DNA from: Calliopum simillimum
Lineage: Eukaryota; Arthropoda; Insecta; Diptera; Lauxaniidae
Assembly (NCBI GenBank): GCA_951812925.1
Contig: OX638369.1
Location: 41,225,061 to 41,289,060 of the forward strand
Reading direction: 5' to 3'
DNA length: 64,000 nt
Positions within the stretch are counted from its first letter, which is position 1; each line of letters opens with the position of its first letter. The notes beneath the pieces were generated by a model. It was given only the letters and a program-made list of their open reading frames with translations, was not told the DNA's origin and did not search any database. Both the position numbers and the translations under genes were made by a program. Below, in pieces: positions 20,311-31,754 of the stretch.

Positions 20311-21589
20311 TTAGCTATATTTATTGACATTTTTTTTTGCAGTCCTTAATACTTATTCACAGCGTGGAAGTCAAAATAAATTTTCATTCACGTCTCATTT
20401 TTCTACCGCTTTTATACTTTTTCCATTTGCCTACATTAGACAAAAGTTTCTCGATGATTCTCGCAATCGGATCATGAAATGAGAAGACATCTACACGTTG
20501 TATCAATGCGCATACGGCTGTTTCAAAAATAAAACTTGCTTAAAATTTGGGTCCCCGGTCCTCTAAAGTTTTATTTTGGTAAATATGAGAAACTTATAAA
20601 ATTTTGTCCATTTCAGAGTACATTTGATAAACCCGAAACCATTTTTAAGACCGAAAATTCTTTTGAATGTTGAAATAATTTCTAATGAGCATAGGACCAA
20701 AGCAAAAGTGCTTTAACTAATTCATTTCTTGGCAGTTGCACGAATTTGAAAGTTTATAGGGTGCCATTTTTGCTTTTTAGTAGCAATCTGGAATTTGTAA
20801 AGTTTCCGGAAAGCTTTTTTGTGTAGTATAGAGTTTACTTGATATGAGATTGATAGCCGCTTGCTTCATTTTAGCACCTAGAGCCTTCGTGTCGTTCGAA
20901 CATGTGCTTTACAGTTCAGCAGTTCTTTATAACGTAGCTCTGTGTTCGCTTTGAAAATCGAGCTTAGAAGTTGTAAACTGTGAGAATCTCATGGCTACAT
21001 AAAACTTTTAAACCATTTTTGGACTTTTCAATACAGTTCAACCTTTTCAATCTTTTCCACTCTTTCAAAATTTCTAGATTATATTCAAATTTTTGACATG
21101 ATATATGTATGTATAAGTATATTCTGTTATTTTCAATACTTTTTGACGAATATATGTAGTAGTTTTTCTTCTTTCGAATGTGTCATGTATGGGTAAATCT
21201 CTGAAAAATTTACTAAATAATGGCTTTTCTTGTCCCCACCTATTTTTTTTTTTTTATTAATTGAAGATATAGAATATGATGACCTGAACTTCTGAAACAT
21301 TTTTAACAAATTAACTTAAACTTTCAGGGTTGCCGTATGCTTTTTTTTAAATTTTGCTTAAACAATATATTTAAAAAATTAAGCAAAACTAAACACCGGA
21401 AAAAAAACCAAGTGGAGAATCATTATGGGGAGAGTGACAAAACGGAGAATGACAAAATATTTTTCAAAAATAGTAATATCAAAATGAAAAAAGCAATAAT
21501 TTAAAAAAAATTAAAACTGGTGGATAGCCGCTCTAAATGGTTATTGATTTAGTTATGTAAATATGATTTAAATTTGTAAATTTTCCGAG
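20311..21589. other. A+T-rich stretch without recognised gene
   Basis: No convincing ORF, terminal repeats or RNA gene were found on either strand. Confidence 0.45.
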
Positions 21590-21835
21590 TAGAAGGTACT
21601 TTCGAATTTTCTATAAAAGAATTCTATCTGACGTGGTACACTTGCAGATGTCATGGCACACATTTTTTCTATCAGCTCGTTGGGTTGTTGTCTGCAATAT
21701 GTGCATTTCAAAAAACCCACCGAAATATCCAAGTCAAGCGGCATTCTTTTTATCATAACTTCAAAAGCACTTGCGCCTTGGAAAATTTTTCAACGATTTT
21801 GTATTTACTGCTGAAAATAATTTCACGGAAATAAT
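21590..21835 (+). promoter_or_regulatory. Upstream block of peptide gene 3
   Basis: It matches the reverse strand upstream of gene 4 (58810-58985) closely: ATGTGCATTTCAAAAAACCC against TGTGTATTTCGAAAAACCCA, then AAGCGGCATTCTTTTTATCA and TTTTGTATTTACTGCTGAAA. It shares only the AAGCGG core with genes 1 and 2. It covers about -300 to -53 from the predicted start. Confidence 0.55.
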
Positions 21836-21839
21836 TTGC

Positions 21840-21890
21840 TGATAAAATTTTACAATAAAACTGTGCGATATTTCCGCACAGTAGTTCAGT
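21840..21890 (+). promoter_or_regulatory. Core promoter of peptide gene 3
   Basis: TGATAA at 21840-21845 (-48), AATAAAA at 21854-21860 (-34) in place of TATAAAA, and TTCAGT at 21885-21890 give a predicted start at A21888. This position rules out the upstream in-frame ATG at 21836 as the translation start. Confidence 0.6.
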
Positions 21891-21916
21891 TGGTTTTCAA
21901 AATCCATCCGTGCAAA

Positions 21917-22048
21917 ATGTCAAATTTAATCTGTAAACAAATTGTGGTTCTACTTCTGTTCGTAATAGTGATGCCATTAATGCTGTTGGCACAAGTTGGT
22001 CGAGAATGTATTCCTATAGATCACCCGGACGATTGTTATTGGGGCTAA
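21917..22048 (+). CDS. Peptide gene 3: short secreted two-cysteine peptide (43 aa)
   Basis: The product begins MSNLICKQIVVLLLFVIVMP and has a long hydrophobic core, with probable cleavage before or within AQVGRE. The mature end is ECIPIDHPDDCYWG, with two cysteines eight residues apart and a final glycine that could make a Tyr-Trp-amide end. The start at 21917 is chosen because it lies 29 nt after the predicted initiator and matches the ATG of gene 4. AATAAA follows at 22083-22088. It is closest to gene 4 (identical first 15 residues and the same CYWG end), and the two are joined to the same flanks by an inverted segmental duplication. Function unknown. Confidence 0.63.
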   Translation: MSNLICKQIVVLLLFVIVMPLMLLAQVGRECIPIDHPDDCYWG

Positions 22049-22780
22049 GATTTTAATCATTACTAAAAATGAAATATACAGAAATAAATAATAGCAGTGC
22101 TTAAAAATTATCTATTTGTTTTTTTCATTTACGTCTGTGTTAAAGTGTCTTTACTTCATGCTGTAGGGCGCTACCAACTTTTGAGAAAATTGGTTTTGGC
22201 CCCTATAGAAGCGCGTATTCTGGCTCTTCGCCTACGTAAAGCGGAACTTATCCACCTTACGTTTTTGCTATTTTTTTTTTTTGTATAACATACTTATATC
22301 AAGTACTCAGTTCCAATTCAAGTAATACAAATCCCTTTTTGCGTCAATATCAATGATAAACGCTTGTTTGCTCAACTGAATAAAATATGGGCATCATCGT
22401 GGTAGATGCCTTTACTTTAAAGGGTGAGTTTAATTGAAAAATTTTGAAAGTATGATTTGATAAGGAAGATTATAGTTATCCGAATATAATCACTCGTTTT
22501 CCTACAACTGCGCTATAAGCCTCAAAATCGGAATTGATAAAAGTAGGTTAAAAAATTATTTCGGTCATATGAACATATTATGACGTTAGTTTTGCCCAAT
22601 ATTTAAAATTATGGCTAACTTACGTTTTTCCTGTCTCCTCAAATATCAACTAGAAAGGGTATAACTATTGGTCTGGCCACAAAATAAATACCCTATACTG
22701 CAGTATTTTGGAAATTTCGCTTACATGGGAACTGCCACGCCCTCTTGTCCGAGTTCACCCAGTTTTTGCTCAGAGCTTAT
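22049..22780 (+). other. 3' flank of gene 3 (duplicated in inverse at 57960-58600)
   Basis: It contains the family flank (GTGTCTTTACTTCATGCTGT, GGGCGCTACCAACTTTTGAG) and the FAQLNKIW LINE fossil near 22363. A segment unique to genes 3 and 4 follows: TATGATTTGATAAGGAAGAT, then CCTGTCTCCTCAA and GCCACGCCCTCTTGTCCGAG. The last part joins the LINE 3' end. Confidence 0.6.
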
Positions 22781-24245
22781 TGCGACCTAAACGATCTTTT
22801 GTACAGCCTCTTTCCCTATCAGAACTATTCCAGACTATCTATAGATCATGTCACCTCCATGGGATTAATTTTACCTGTCATTTGGATCTAAAATCTCGGT
22901 ACTTAATTCTGCGTCCAAGCGCAGCGGGGCATAGCACATGCTCTGATGTTTCCAAGTCCTCTTAGCAGAGTCTACAGGTATCATCGTCTACCAAACCCAT
23001 CTCTTTTTGGTGATAATTGAGTTAACAGTGACGTGTCATTATTTCACTGAAAGTTTTTACATCTTTTTTTCTGAGGTTTAAAACAGCTTCTACCTTAACA
23101 CGTTTTGAATTGATTAACCTTTTAGCTTGTCGTACGCCTTCCTTTGCTCTCCAGTGATCGATCAGGCTGTTCTCATTCCGTTCTTCACTCCGCTAAAGGA
23201 TTCTGGGTCTATGAAAGTATTTAGTGCGCCCCTATTAGGCAAGCAATAAGCCCTTTCATTGCCGTCATGCCCTCCGTGCCCTAGTATACAGACAATAATA
23301 ACATCGTTACTCCCAGATAGGACTTGAAAAAGTTCAAAACACTTCCAGACAAGCTTTGAGTGTATTGAAAAAGCCATTTGTGATTTTAGAGTCGCTTGGC
23401 AATCTGAATAAATGTATATGTCAGTGCCGGAAGCGCCCCTTCTTAGACATTCTCTGGCACGCAACTCTAAAGCGTGGACAACCGTCTGAAAAATGGTAGC
23501 TGTTTTTCCCATTGCAACTGCTTTTTGGAATTTTGGTCCCACGACTCCAGCTCCAGCGCAGCCATCTTCCATTTTGAACCCATCAGTGAACCATAACTGT
23601 GATCTCTGTTTTACATTTATATAATTTCTCCTCCATTCGGTGCGATCATTGCTGACCACATTGAATTTTCTAGAGAAAACAAATATTTTCCATAACTTAT
23701 TGGAGACTGTAAGACATGGTGTATCTCAGAACACATCCAGGATTTTGGCATGTCCTGTTAGATTGTCTTCTTTAAGTTGTTGTAAATGTGGTAGTCTGAA
23801 GGCCGCAGAGGTTGCTTCTTTCTTAACCATAAGGTGAAGAGGAGTGAGTTGCGTAAGAGTGCCTAGAGCGACTATCGGGCACACAAGTAGACTTTTCTGA
23901 ATAACGTTTAGTTACTTCTGAGCCTTTACTTGGCCTACCTTTGACCACCATGCTAATGAAGCATAAATAATCATTGGTACAGTGATGGTTTTGTAAGACC
24001 ATGCCATCATTTTTGGTCGCAGTTCCCATGTTTTACCATACAGCCTTTGACAAGCATATGTTATCCTTAAGGTTTTATTTATTATGTATGATAAATTACT
24101 GTTTCAAGTTAGACTTTTATTTAAGATTGCTCCTAAATATTTCATCTCCTCGGAAAGCCTTATCATAGTTTCCTCAAATCTTAAAGCTTCTAGGTTTGCT
24201 TTCTCCTCCGGGTTCATTAAAATAAAGGTATTTTTTCTTCTCAAA
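22780..24245 (-). pseudogene. Truncated non-LTR retrotransposon, RT tail plus RNase H (copy 1)
   Basis: The reverse strand encodes the end of a reverse-transcriptase region (EEMKYLGAIL near 24140, then YACQRLYGKTWELRPKMMAW and PMIIYASLAWWSK). An RNase H domain follows: WFTDGFKMEDG with the first aspartate, YSDCQATLKS with another, and a degraded GHGGHDGNERAYCL where the family has GNExAD. A cysteine-containing tail lies near 22940-22990 (CRLC..EDLETSEHVLCP). Stops at several points, including one near 23920 and one after ILDVF, make it dead. RT followed by RNase H fits I-, R1- or Loa-type LINEs. The 5' side is truncated near 24245. Confidence 0.75.
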
Positions 24246-25164
24246 AATGACTAAATAAAATAAATAAAAATAACTTAACTTCTATGTAACATAACTTGAA
24301 AAGTTAGAAATTTATAGGAAAATATAATATTGCTTAGGCAAAACTGGATCACAATATTTTCTGAAAACTTAGTGATCAGAAATCGGAGAATAAAAACTAA
24401 GGTATATAGTTCAGAATTCAACAACAATTTCATATTCGAGAAAGAATTTAGCAAGAGAATAAATTGTTCACAAAACAAGAACAACAACATAAAAAACCCA
24501 ATCAAACTTTCACCAAAACTAGAATGAAAATGTTCCCTAACATAAATAGCAACTCAGTCCAAGGTAACATATATACGTATCCGCTACAACCTCTAAGTTT
24601 CATCAACCAACTAATGTTTGGCAACTTTCAAACTGCAACGGGGTAAACTGCACAAATGAAGGACATCAAGGACATTATGTGGACAACATGTGAACCGCAA
24701 AGTTGTGTAACCACAAAAAATGGAATGAGTGAAATGTAAGAAAAAATGCAAAAAACAAAAACAAAACGAAAAATGCAATAAGAGTACAAACAACAAAGAG
24801 AAAACTCAGTTTTTGCGGCGATTAGTTGCGGGCAGCCTTAGAAATGTCCTTTTTGTTGCTGCTGCTGCTGCTTATATTGCTCCTGCATTACGCTCAGCAT
24901 CAGTATCCTTGCCACTGTTTGGTTTGGTTGTTAGCAATTGTCCGGAATGCCGGTTCATTCATGCCTGGCGGTTGTTCACATATTTTTGCGGTACGACATT
25001 TGCCACAATCCACATGTGCACTCCACACACACACACACACACAGAGAGAGACAAAGACATACGAGCAGCACTCGTAGCAAAAACTCGTAACAGCAATGGG
25101 TAAACATACAACGTAGTAGGGGCTACCCAGCGAGAAATGCTTCCATGACAATGTTTAAAATACA
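24246..25164. other. Non-coding stretch with simple repeats
   Basis: It holds (CA)n followed by (GA)n at about 25021-25050 and a TGCTGCTGCTGCTGCT run near 24858. The overlapping ORFs here come from these runs. No gene is supported. Confidence 0.45.
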
Positions 25165-25400
25165 AGGCGCAGCGAAATTAATGTCATGAAGTAAATTGGC
25201 TGTGATTTTGTTAATAATAAATGACATTAGGCTCTTTTTCCACGAAAAGTTGACTGAAAGTTCAGAAATTGAAAAAGTAAAGCTCCAAATCGGTTGCCTT
25301 ATTTCTGACTAATTCTCTAACGATCTGAAACATAAATCTATAGGTATAATGACATTTGACATTTGCCAAAATTATGGCACATTGACATTACGACCTTACT
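25165..25400. repeat. Diverged relative of the 19293-19490 MITE
   Basis: GCAGCGAAATTAATGTCATG, TAAATTGGCTGTGATTTTGT and a terminal CATTGACATTACGACC parallel the 19293 element. It is diverged and its boundaries are unclear. Confidence 0.35.
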
Positions 25401-25412
25401 TTTTCTATAATA

Positions 25413-26205
25413 AGGGAACTGATGCTATTGTGGTATAGTTTTTCAATGTGGTATGGTCGCATATCTCCGATTTGGGAAAGAACCTGCGAACGTCACTGCT
25501 TTTACCCTGTCAGAAAACATGAAAAACCAGTGATGTGTTGCTGTCATACACCAAACAAAATTTTTCCGATGTCAGTTGAACGAAACGTAAATCGCGTGTG
25601 GTTGATTTTTTTCCCGGATTTTTTGCAAAAAAATTTTGTCAAGAAAAGGTTGCTTTTTGGTGAAGTTTTATTTATAATCAATAAAGGTAAGTCCTAAGTA
25701 TTGCAAAGTAAGTGTTTAACTATGTAAATTCACAAAGTTTCCCATTTGATTTTTAAAATTTTGTATTTTCTATAAATTGGCCAATGTGGTATAGTCTGGC
25801 TTCGCTAATGTGGTATATGAACATTTTTTGATATTCTTAACATTATGTGATGGCTGTTTATTTTCTAATAAGAACTATGTGTTTGAGAACCAATGTAAAT
25901 GTTATTATGAACTTATTTCATACCTTTCAAACTTTATATTTGGTTGTATGGTTAAGTATACCACATTACCCTACTAATATTACCAGCCCACTTTAGAAGT
26001 ACTGATCAGTATATATACCACATTGCGCCACCATATATACCACATTACCTGCAAACTTTTTGAAAACAGCCCACATTTTATTGAAATATATTCTGTAGCC
26101 AATACTTCAATGATCAGCATAAACAAATTTGGCTGAAATTGATCTAACAGTTCTTTTTCAAATTCCACCTAAACATTAGCTATACCACAATAGCATCAGT
26201 TCCCC
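25413..26205. mobile_element. MITE-like element family A, copy 1 (793 bp, TA target)
   Basis: The ends are AGGGAACTGATGCTATTGTG (continuing GTATAG) and its inverse CACAATAGCATCAGTTCCCC, with TA at 25411-25412 and 26206-26207. Subterminal TACCACATTA/TAATGTGGTA motifs recur inside (near 25790, 25810, 25960, 26020, 26038). It is about 90% identical by eye to 35626-36425. No transposase is encoded, so it is non-autonomous. Confidence 0.85.
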
Positions 26206-26429
26206 TACAGTTGAAAATTTCAACAATTCTTAAAAGACCTCACTTTTCTCAACAGGTTCTTTACCGAACAGCATAGCAAAAAGTATTCTTTCAGATTTCA
26301 CCGCGCTCAATACTTTACTTTGTAACACATGCCAAGTGCAGTCGATCGCTAACTTGGCACAATGAATCCTTACAACAGGCGAAAACGAGCACAATGAACA
26401 CAAAAATAAAGCAGGATAAAGAAGGATAA

Positions 26430-26461
<32 letters not shown>

Positions 26462-28059
26462 GTTCAAACATGTAACATATGTAGCATAGCAGAAATGTCA
26501 TTATCCTGCATGCTTATTTCTAATCAGATCTTTGAGTTCAAGTGGATACGGTGGTACCTCCTTTGGTGCTGTGGCAACAACAACTACAACAGCAACAAGA
26601 ATAGAGTAGTTGTAGGAAAAATATTGTTTAATTTTGAATTGAAAGGAATGAACGGCGGTGGTGCTGGTGCTGGTACTTTGGTTAAAAATCTGCATTTGAC
26701 GTGGTTTTTATGCCCTGCCACATTTCGGTAACGTCGAAATTTTGCTTTTTTTCCAGATTATTAGAATTTTCGCTATTTCTTAGGTTTTTGTGGTTGTTGT
26801 TGGCGGTTTGCTTTTTGTATTTTAATATATATGTATGTATGTTTGTATCTATGTATGATTGTGAAGAGTTTAACAATTTAGTTTTATGGTTTCATTTACA
26901 ATTTGGCGAATGTATTAATACTCATACGGAACGATACCTGCAACCTTCGCGTTTGTTTACATATGTCTGAGTATTTCAACATATAGCCACGTGCTATTGC
27001 CTTGTTTGTGTTTGTGCACAGGTACATAGTGTTGCGCTTGAAAGTGTTGCGTCAACAATTACCTTAGACGAATTCTGTAGATTTGGTAGCGTCGGAACTT
27101 CTTTCAAAGTAAGGTCTTATATATCCTTTCAAATCATATGGAGATAATGGAAAAGGATTGGCCACACTGCGCAAAAAACTTATAGAAATCTGATTTCAAC
27201 CATTGGAATGGAACCAACGATGTAGTCGAAAAAGTCATAGTCCCAAAGCATCATAAAAACTATCACTGGAACAAGGAATAAGCGAACTAGGGAAATATTG
27301 GAAAGAATTGAATGCACCTGTGAATCAAATTCCACTATGGAAGACTTTTGTAGAGGCATATGTCTCTAGTAGGAAATAAATGACACAAAAAGAAGAGTTG
27401 TATTTCATCCAAATATTATAAAAATGTTATATAGAGGCATTTAGCTGTTTTTCGATCAGCTTTTAATTGCATAGACTACTTTTCCGAGGAAAGTGTGACA
27501 TTTTTGTGCCATATAGTGTCATCGCAACATGTTTGACAGCAAAAATATAACAAAAATTTGAAGCAGTCTAGTGTGCAATGTGGACCACTTTGAACGATCT
27601 GTTTTAGGTTTCATAGTTTTAATTTTTTTTTGCGGATTATAGAAAATTTAAAAAAACTTTAGAATGGCTACATACTCCGTGCAATAACGGGTCAAAATTA
27701 TAGCATTTTATTATGTTTCCCAACGATTTAGTAATATAACGCAAAGACAATACTAAATTTTGAGCGATATTATCATTTCAAGTGATATTTTAGAGAACTG
27801 TCAAATTTGGGGTATAGAAAATCCAAAAGCATTAAATAAACATTTATTAGATCCTGTTAAATGTTCTGTTTAGTGTGGAATTCAGGCCAAAAGAGTAATT
27901 GGACCCCATTCCTTTGAGTGAGATGATGAACATTTACTAACCGCCCGTACAGTGCAATAATAAATCGTAATAGAACATTTTTTAGGGTCAGCCAATAACT
28001 CTTTGGTTATGGATCCAATAAGATGGAGCCACGGCAAACAACGTGAGACTTATTCCAAC
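26206..28059. other. A+T-rich and simple-repeat stretch without recognised gene
   Basis: A poly-A run near 26433-26460, ATGT microsatellite traces near 26830 and short random ORFs are all I see. Nothing supports a gene. Confidence 0.4.
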
Positions 28060-28290
28060 ATTTTGGATGTTTTTTGATACATTTGGACATTGACCGATTT
28101 CTTCGATGAATTTCGATATTTTTCAATACTTTTGGAACTTTATCGATATTTTTTGATACTTTTAGAATTTCACCGATACAGTTGGACTTTTACCGATATG
28201 TTAGATGTGATAATTTTATGTAAATAAATATAATAAATATGTATATTGGAGCATCTGTTTATGGTACATTATCTGAAAAAATTCAATTTC
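28060..28290. repeat. Copy of a TTTTTGGATACTTTTGGACTTTACCGA-type dispersed repeat
   Basis: Units such as TTTCGATATTTTTCAATACT and TTTGGAACTTTATCGATATT lead to a common tail (GATGTGATAATTTTATGTAA ... TATTGGAGCATCTG). The same units and tail occur at 52395-53025, so this is a mobile or dispersed repeat family with internal minisatellite structure. Confidence 0.5.
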
Positions 28291-28448
28291 AATTCAATTT
28301 AATTTATTAATGTAACATTACAAATGGTTAATACATATAATAATAATTCAAAGCGTTCAAAGATTATTTTTTCTCTACTTAATAATTAATTTATACATAA
28401 AAATATTTAAATAAATAAAATGAGGGGATTCCTGAAAACGTGTAAAAG

Positions 28449-29790
28449 CCTCAAGAACCTCCAACGAAAGTTGTTCATGGAAGAAGCGTTTCGAAGCAAA
28501 TGGTCGCCTGTTTCTTCGGCAAAACTGCTCATGTGGCGACTGTTCCTCTTGAACAACGTAGGATGGTCAATTCTGAGTGGTACACCTTAATTTGTTTGCC
28601 TGAAGTCTGCGGAGAAATTCAAAAAACCAACAAGAGAAGACGAATCATTGTTCACCATGACAATGCGAGCTTTCACACATCGCACAGTGGCGACATCTGG
28701 AATTTCTCGTTGCAAAAATCATAACTTCTGAACCATTTAAGATATTTTAATTCTATTTTCGGAAGTGGATAGAAAATTTTCGTAGCTATTACAGTCTCAA
28801 ATCTCATTAAGAGTGTATTGCAGGGTAAAAAGCAATGATTTGTTGAAGTTTTTCTGTAAATTGCATACATATTGTTAGGAAAATTCCGGAACGGTTAAAT
28901 ATTGCAGAAATTCGGATTCTACGTAAAAAAATACGAAAATTTCGTCGGAAAAAAGTTTTCATATCCTGCCTAGATGGCGCTGTAATCTAAAAAAACAAAA
29001 TTAAAAATATAAAGTTTTGTACTTAAAACTTCGTGAAATTAGCCTTTTTATCCATAGGTTTCGCCATAAAACTTGCTCTGGCACAAAGAGTTTTTTTGAA
29101 TTGTTTTTAGAATTGTTGAGCCTATTCAGTTTTAGTAGTCCGTAAAATATCTTTTTGGAACATATTTTTGAAACTCCATTCGAAGTTGAAAAAAAGGGAA
29201 AGAATAGTGTTTCAGAAAAGTACAATCACCTCAGACATTAAAAAAAAAAAAATCTTTTTTTTGAGTGTTACTTGATAGTATAAAGATTGTTTATAGCATT
29301 AATGGAAAAAAATTAACTTTTCTTTCATAAGTTGCAGAAAAATTAGAACCTTATTTTAAAAAAAAAAAAATTAAAAAACTCTAAAAAACCATTGACTTTG
29401 ATCAGCTTACAAAGCGAACCATTTTTTCAAAGAATTAATATTTTATATTCTTGAGTATTGAGTATCTTAATATGGAACTGCATCATTAGATTTGCGAATT
29501 TCCACAACACCAAAATTGATTTTTCCAACCACTTTTGAAAAATGTCGCCAGTGTGCATCGGCTCAAACCAGCGCCTTTTTGACCGGCCAAAACGTCAAAT
29601 TGATGGGTCATCCGCAGTACAGCCCTGACTTGGCGCCCAATGACTTCTTTTTATTCCCGCACATCAAGAAAAAAAATGCGTGGTCAACAATTTTCGTCGC
29701 CAGAAGATCATGTTGAAGCATTCAAAAACCATGTTTTGGACGTGCCTCAATCGGAGTTGAAAAAGTGCTTCGACAATTGAGCGCATGCAA
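28449..29790 (+). pseudogene. Mariner (DD34D) transposase fragment split by an 873-bp insertion
   Basis: The first part reads KVVHGRSVSKQMVACFFGKT through EWYTLICLPEVCGEI to VHHDNASFHTS at 28682. The reading resumes at 29561 with AQTSAFLTGQNVKLMGHPQY and SPDLAPNDFFLFPHIK. Rejoined at the insertion, the spacing from the second D to the third D is 34 residues, so it is a true DD34D mariner. A frameshift follows after FPHIKK (near 29670), then KNHVLDVPQSELKKCFDN near 29720-29780. The 5' half is missing. The insertion is described separately. Confidence 0.85.
28683..29555. mobile_element. 873-bp non-autonomous Transib-like element nested in a mariner
   Basis: The ends are CACAGTGGCGACAT and its inverse ATGTCGCCAGTGTG (one mismatch), flanked by CATCG on both sides (28678-28682, 29556-29560). 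A 5-bp target duplication and a CACAGTG-like start are the marks of Transib elements, whose ends resemble V(D)J recombination signal heptamers. The boundaries are proven by the host: removing the element and one CATCG restores the mariner reading frame HTSAQTS. It has no coding sequence. Confidence 0.75.
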
Positions 29791-30510
29791 AATTATAAAA
29801 ATCATGCTGGAGAATACTTTGCAAAATAACAAAACCATATTTGATGACATATATTCGCATTTTCATTATTAGGCCAGAAATATGTATAGCAGCCCACGTA
29901 TAATCAAATGACATAAGTTAAACGTATGGCTAATTTTGTACATGGTATTTTTATCGCAATATTGAAGCATACTCTACAAAAGTGGTTTCAACGATATATT
30001 CTCTTACCATTAGCAAAGAAGCCAACGCTTTCAGTGGATAAATTCTGATGTAGAGAACTGCGCACAGCGCTGTCTTTTTTCTTTTCCGCACTACCAGCAG
30101 CACGCTTTCCTTATAAGCAAGCTCAGTCACATAAAGTCAGACGTTCGTTTAGCTTTATTTTATGGCATTTTCAATTTCATCTGACAAAAACAAATTATTA
30201 AGCAAAATTAGAATGAGAATAAGACTTGGAATGTGTTGAACGAGTGTTGAATGTTGCAAACTCACATTGATTTTAACGTAATTACTTAACAGAAATAGGA
30301 AATTAATTAGTTAATCTAGTGAATACCATGTTTACACTATAAGACTTATCATATCATCGAAAAAATACAATGGAAAAATACATGATAACGTTCAAAGTCT
30401 TAAAAACTGTTGTAAATATTGAAAAGTTACAAAAAATGTTACAAAATATCAAAAAAAAAAAAAATTTTAAATTTTGAAGTACAATTTTTTGAGATTATGT
30501 ATGTACTATA
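29791..30510. other. A+T-rich stretch; possible right end of the mariner
   Basis: The mariner homology fades near 29830-29905. Beyond that nothing is recognised. Confidence 0.35.
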
Positions 30511-31754
30511 TCGTTAGGTTAATATGGAAAAGGCGTATCTAAAATTTTTTCGAAATTGACTTTTTTGCATATTCTGGTTGGCCACTCTCTAATGCACCTC
30601 CCTACAAAAATAAGGCATGATAATATCAAAAATAGCCAAGTTATAGTCAATTTTAAAAAAGCCCTAACACATAACTAAAATTTCTTGAAAGAAAAAAGCC
30701 CTAACTCACAGCGTTTAAATTGTGTTAAAAGCACTCAGAAGCTATTCTGTTAATTTAGCTGAAAACTTGCCAGTGAGTGAATGCCAAATATGGGAAGTTT
30801 TTTATGCTATACACGAAGATTCCCGAAGGTCATCCGAAGGTTTTCTGGTCAGAACGAAGAACATCTGGGTATACTAGAGAAAAAACATCTATGGTAGACT
30901 ATGAATGAACCTTATTTGATAGTTTTCTAAGATACCCGAAGTTTTTCGAAGGTCACCCGAAGGCTTGATAGTCAAAACGAAGAACATTTCGATATACTAG
31001 AGGGAAAATATTATTGGCGGACTATCAAAATGGTTTAACTGGTAGTTTTTTGGGACATCCGAAGGTTCCAGAAGTTCACCCAAAATCTTCCAAATCAAAA
31101 CAACGAATTCCTAGGTATACTACATAGGAGGAAAGCATCTGTGGCGGACTATCAAAAAGCCTAAATTGATAGTTTTCTAAGGCATCTGATGGTTCCCGAA
31201 AGTCACCAAAATGCTTCATAGTCAATACAAAGAATATCAAGATATACTGATGGGAAAACATTAATAGCATAGATCTATGAGTTTAGTTGCTGTGGGTACT
31301 TTATTATCATAAACTTTACTTGATGTACACTTTAATGTTTTAAATTGTTGTTAGCTGCTGATTGTCACCACTTTTATGATAATCTTCCATACAAAACATA
31401 AACATTTTCGTTCAAATTTTTGTCCAATCCAATTAACTTTCTTTGTAAAGGTGTTTCTTTTCATTTTATATTGAATAACTTTAATTTTATTCATAATTTT
31501 TGATTTATTGTAAAAAGCCCTAACTCACTTTTTTTTAAAAAAATTTTAAAATGAAAAGACCTAACACACAAAACTACCCAAAAAACAAAGAAAATAAAAA
31601 AGAAATCCTAGAATGAAAATTGTTGATAATTTTTGTTGCAAATTACATTTAAAGTTTTTTTAAATGTTTGGCGTATCAAATTTTATTCAGTTTTTTCCTT
31701 CTCCTGTAAAGTATTGAAAATGTGAGTTACGCCTTTTCCATATTAAGCTAACGA
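30511..31754. mobile_element. 1.24-kb non-autonomous element with internal tandem repeats
   Basis: Inverted ends TCGTTAGGTTAATATGGAAA (to GGCGTA) and TACGCCTTTTCCATATTAAG (to CTAACGA) are about 29 bp long with one or two mismatches, flanked by TATA on both sides. An AAAAAGCCCTAACTCAC motif lies near both ends (30655, 30690, 31510). From about 30790 to 31265 there are four units of about 115 bp containing ACTATCAAAA, GATAGTTTTCTAAG and CGAAGGTTCCCGAAGGTCACC (in parts). No ORF. Confidence 0.8.

Noticed and set aside
21836..22048. Longer 70-residue version of peptide gene 3 starting at 21836
   Set aside because: The ATG at 21836 lies upstream of the predicted TATA/initiator and would disrupt the signal peptide; the paralogs support the start at 21917.
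24826..25077. Leucine-rich ORF resembling a signal peptide
   Set aside because: It is made of CTG/TTG repeats and a CA microsatellite, with overlapping ORFs on both strands.
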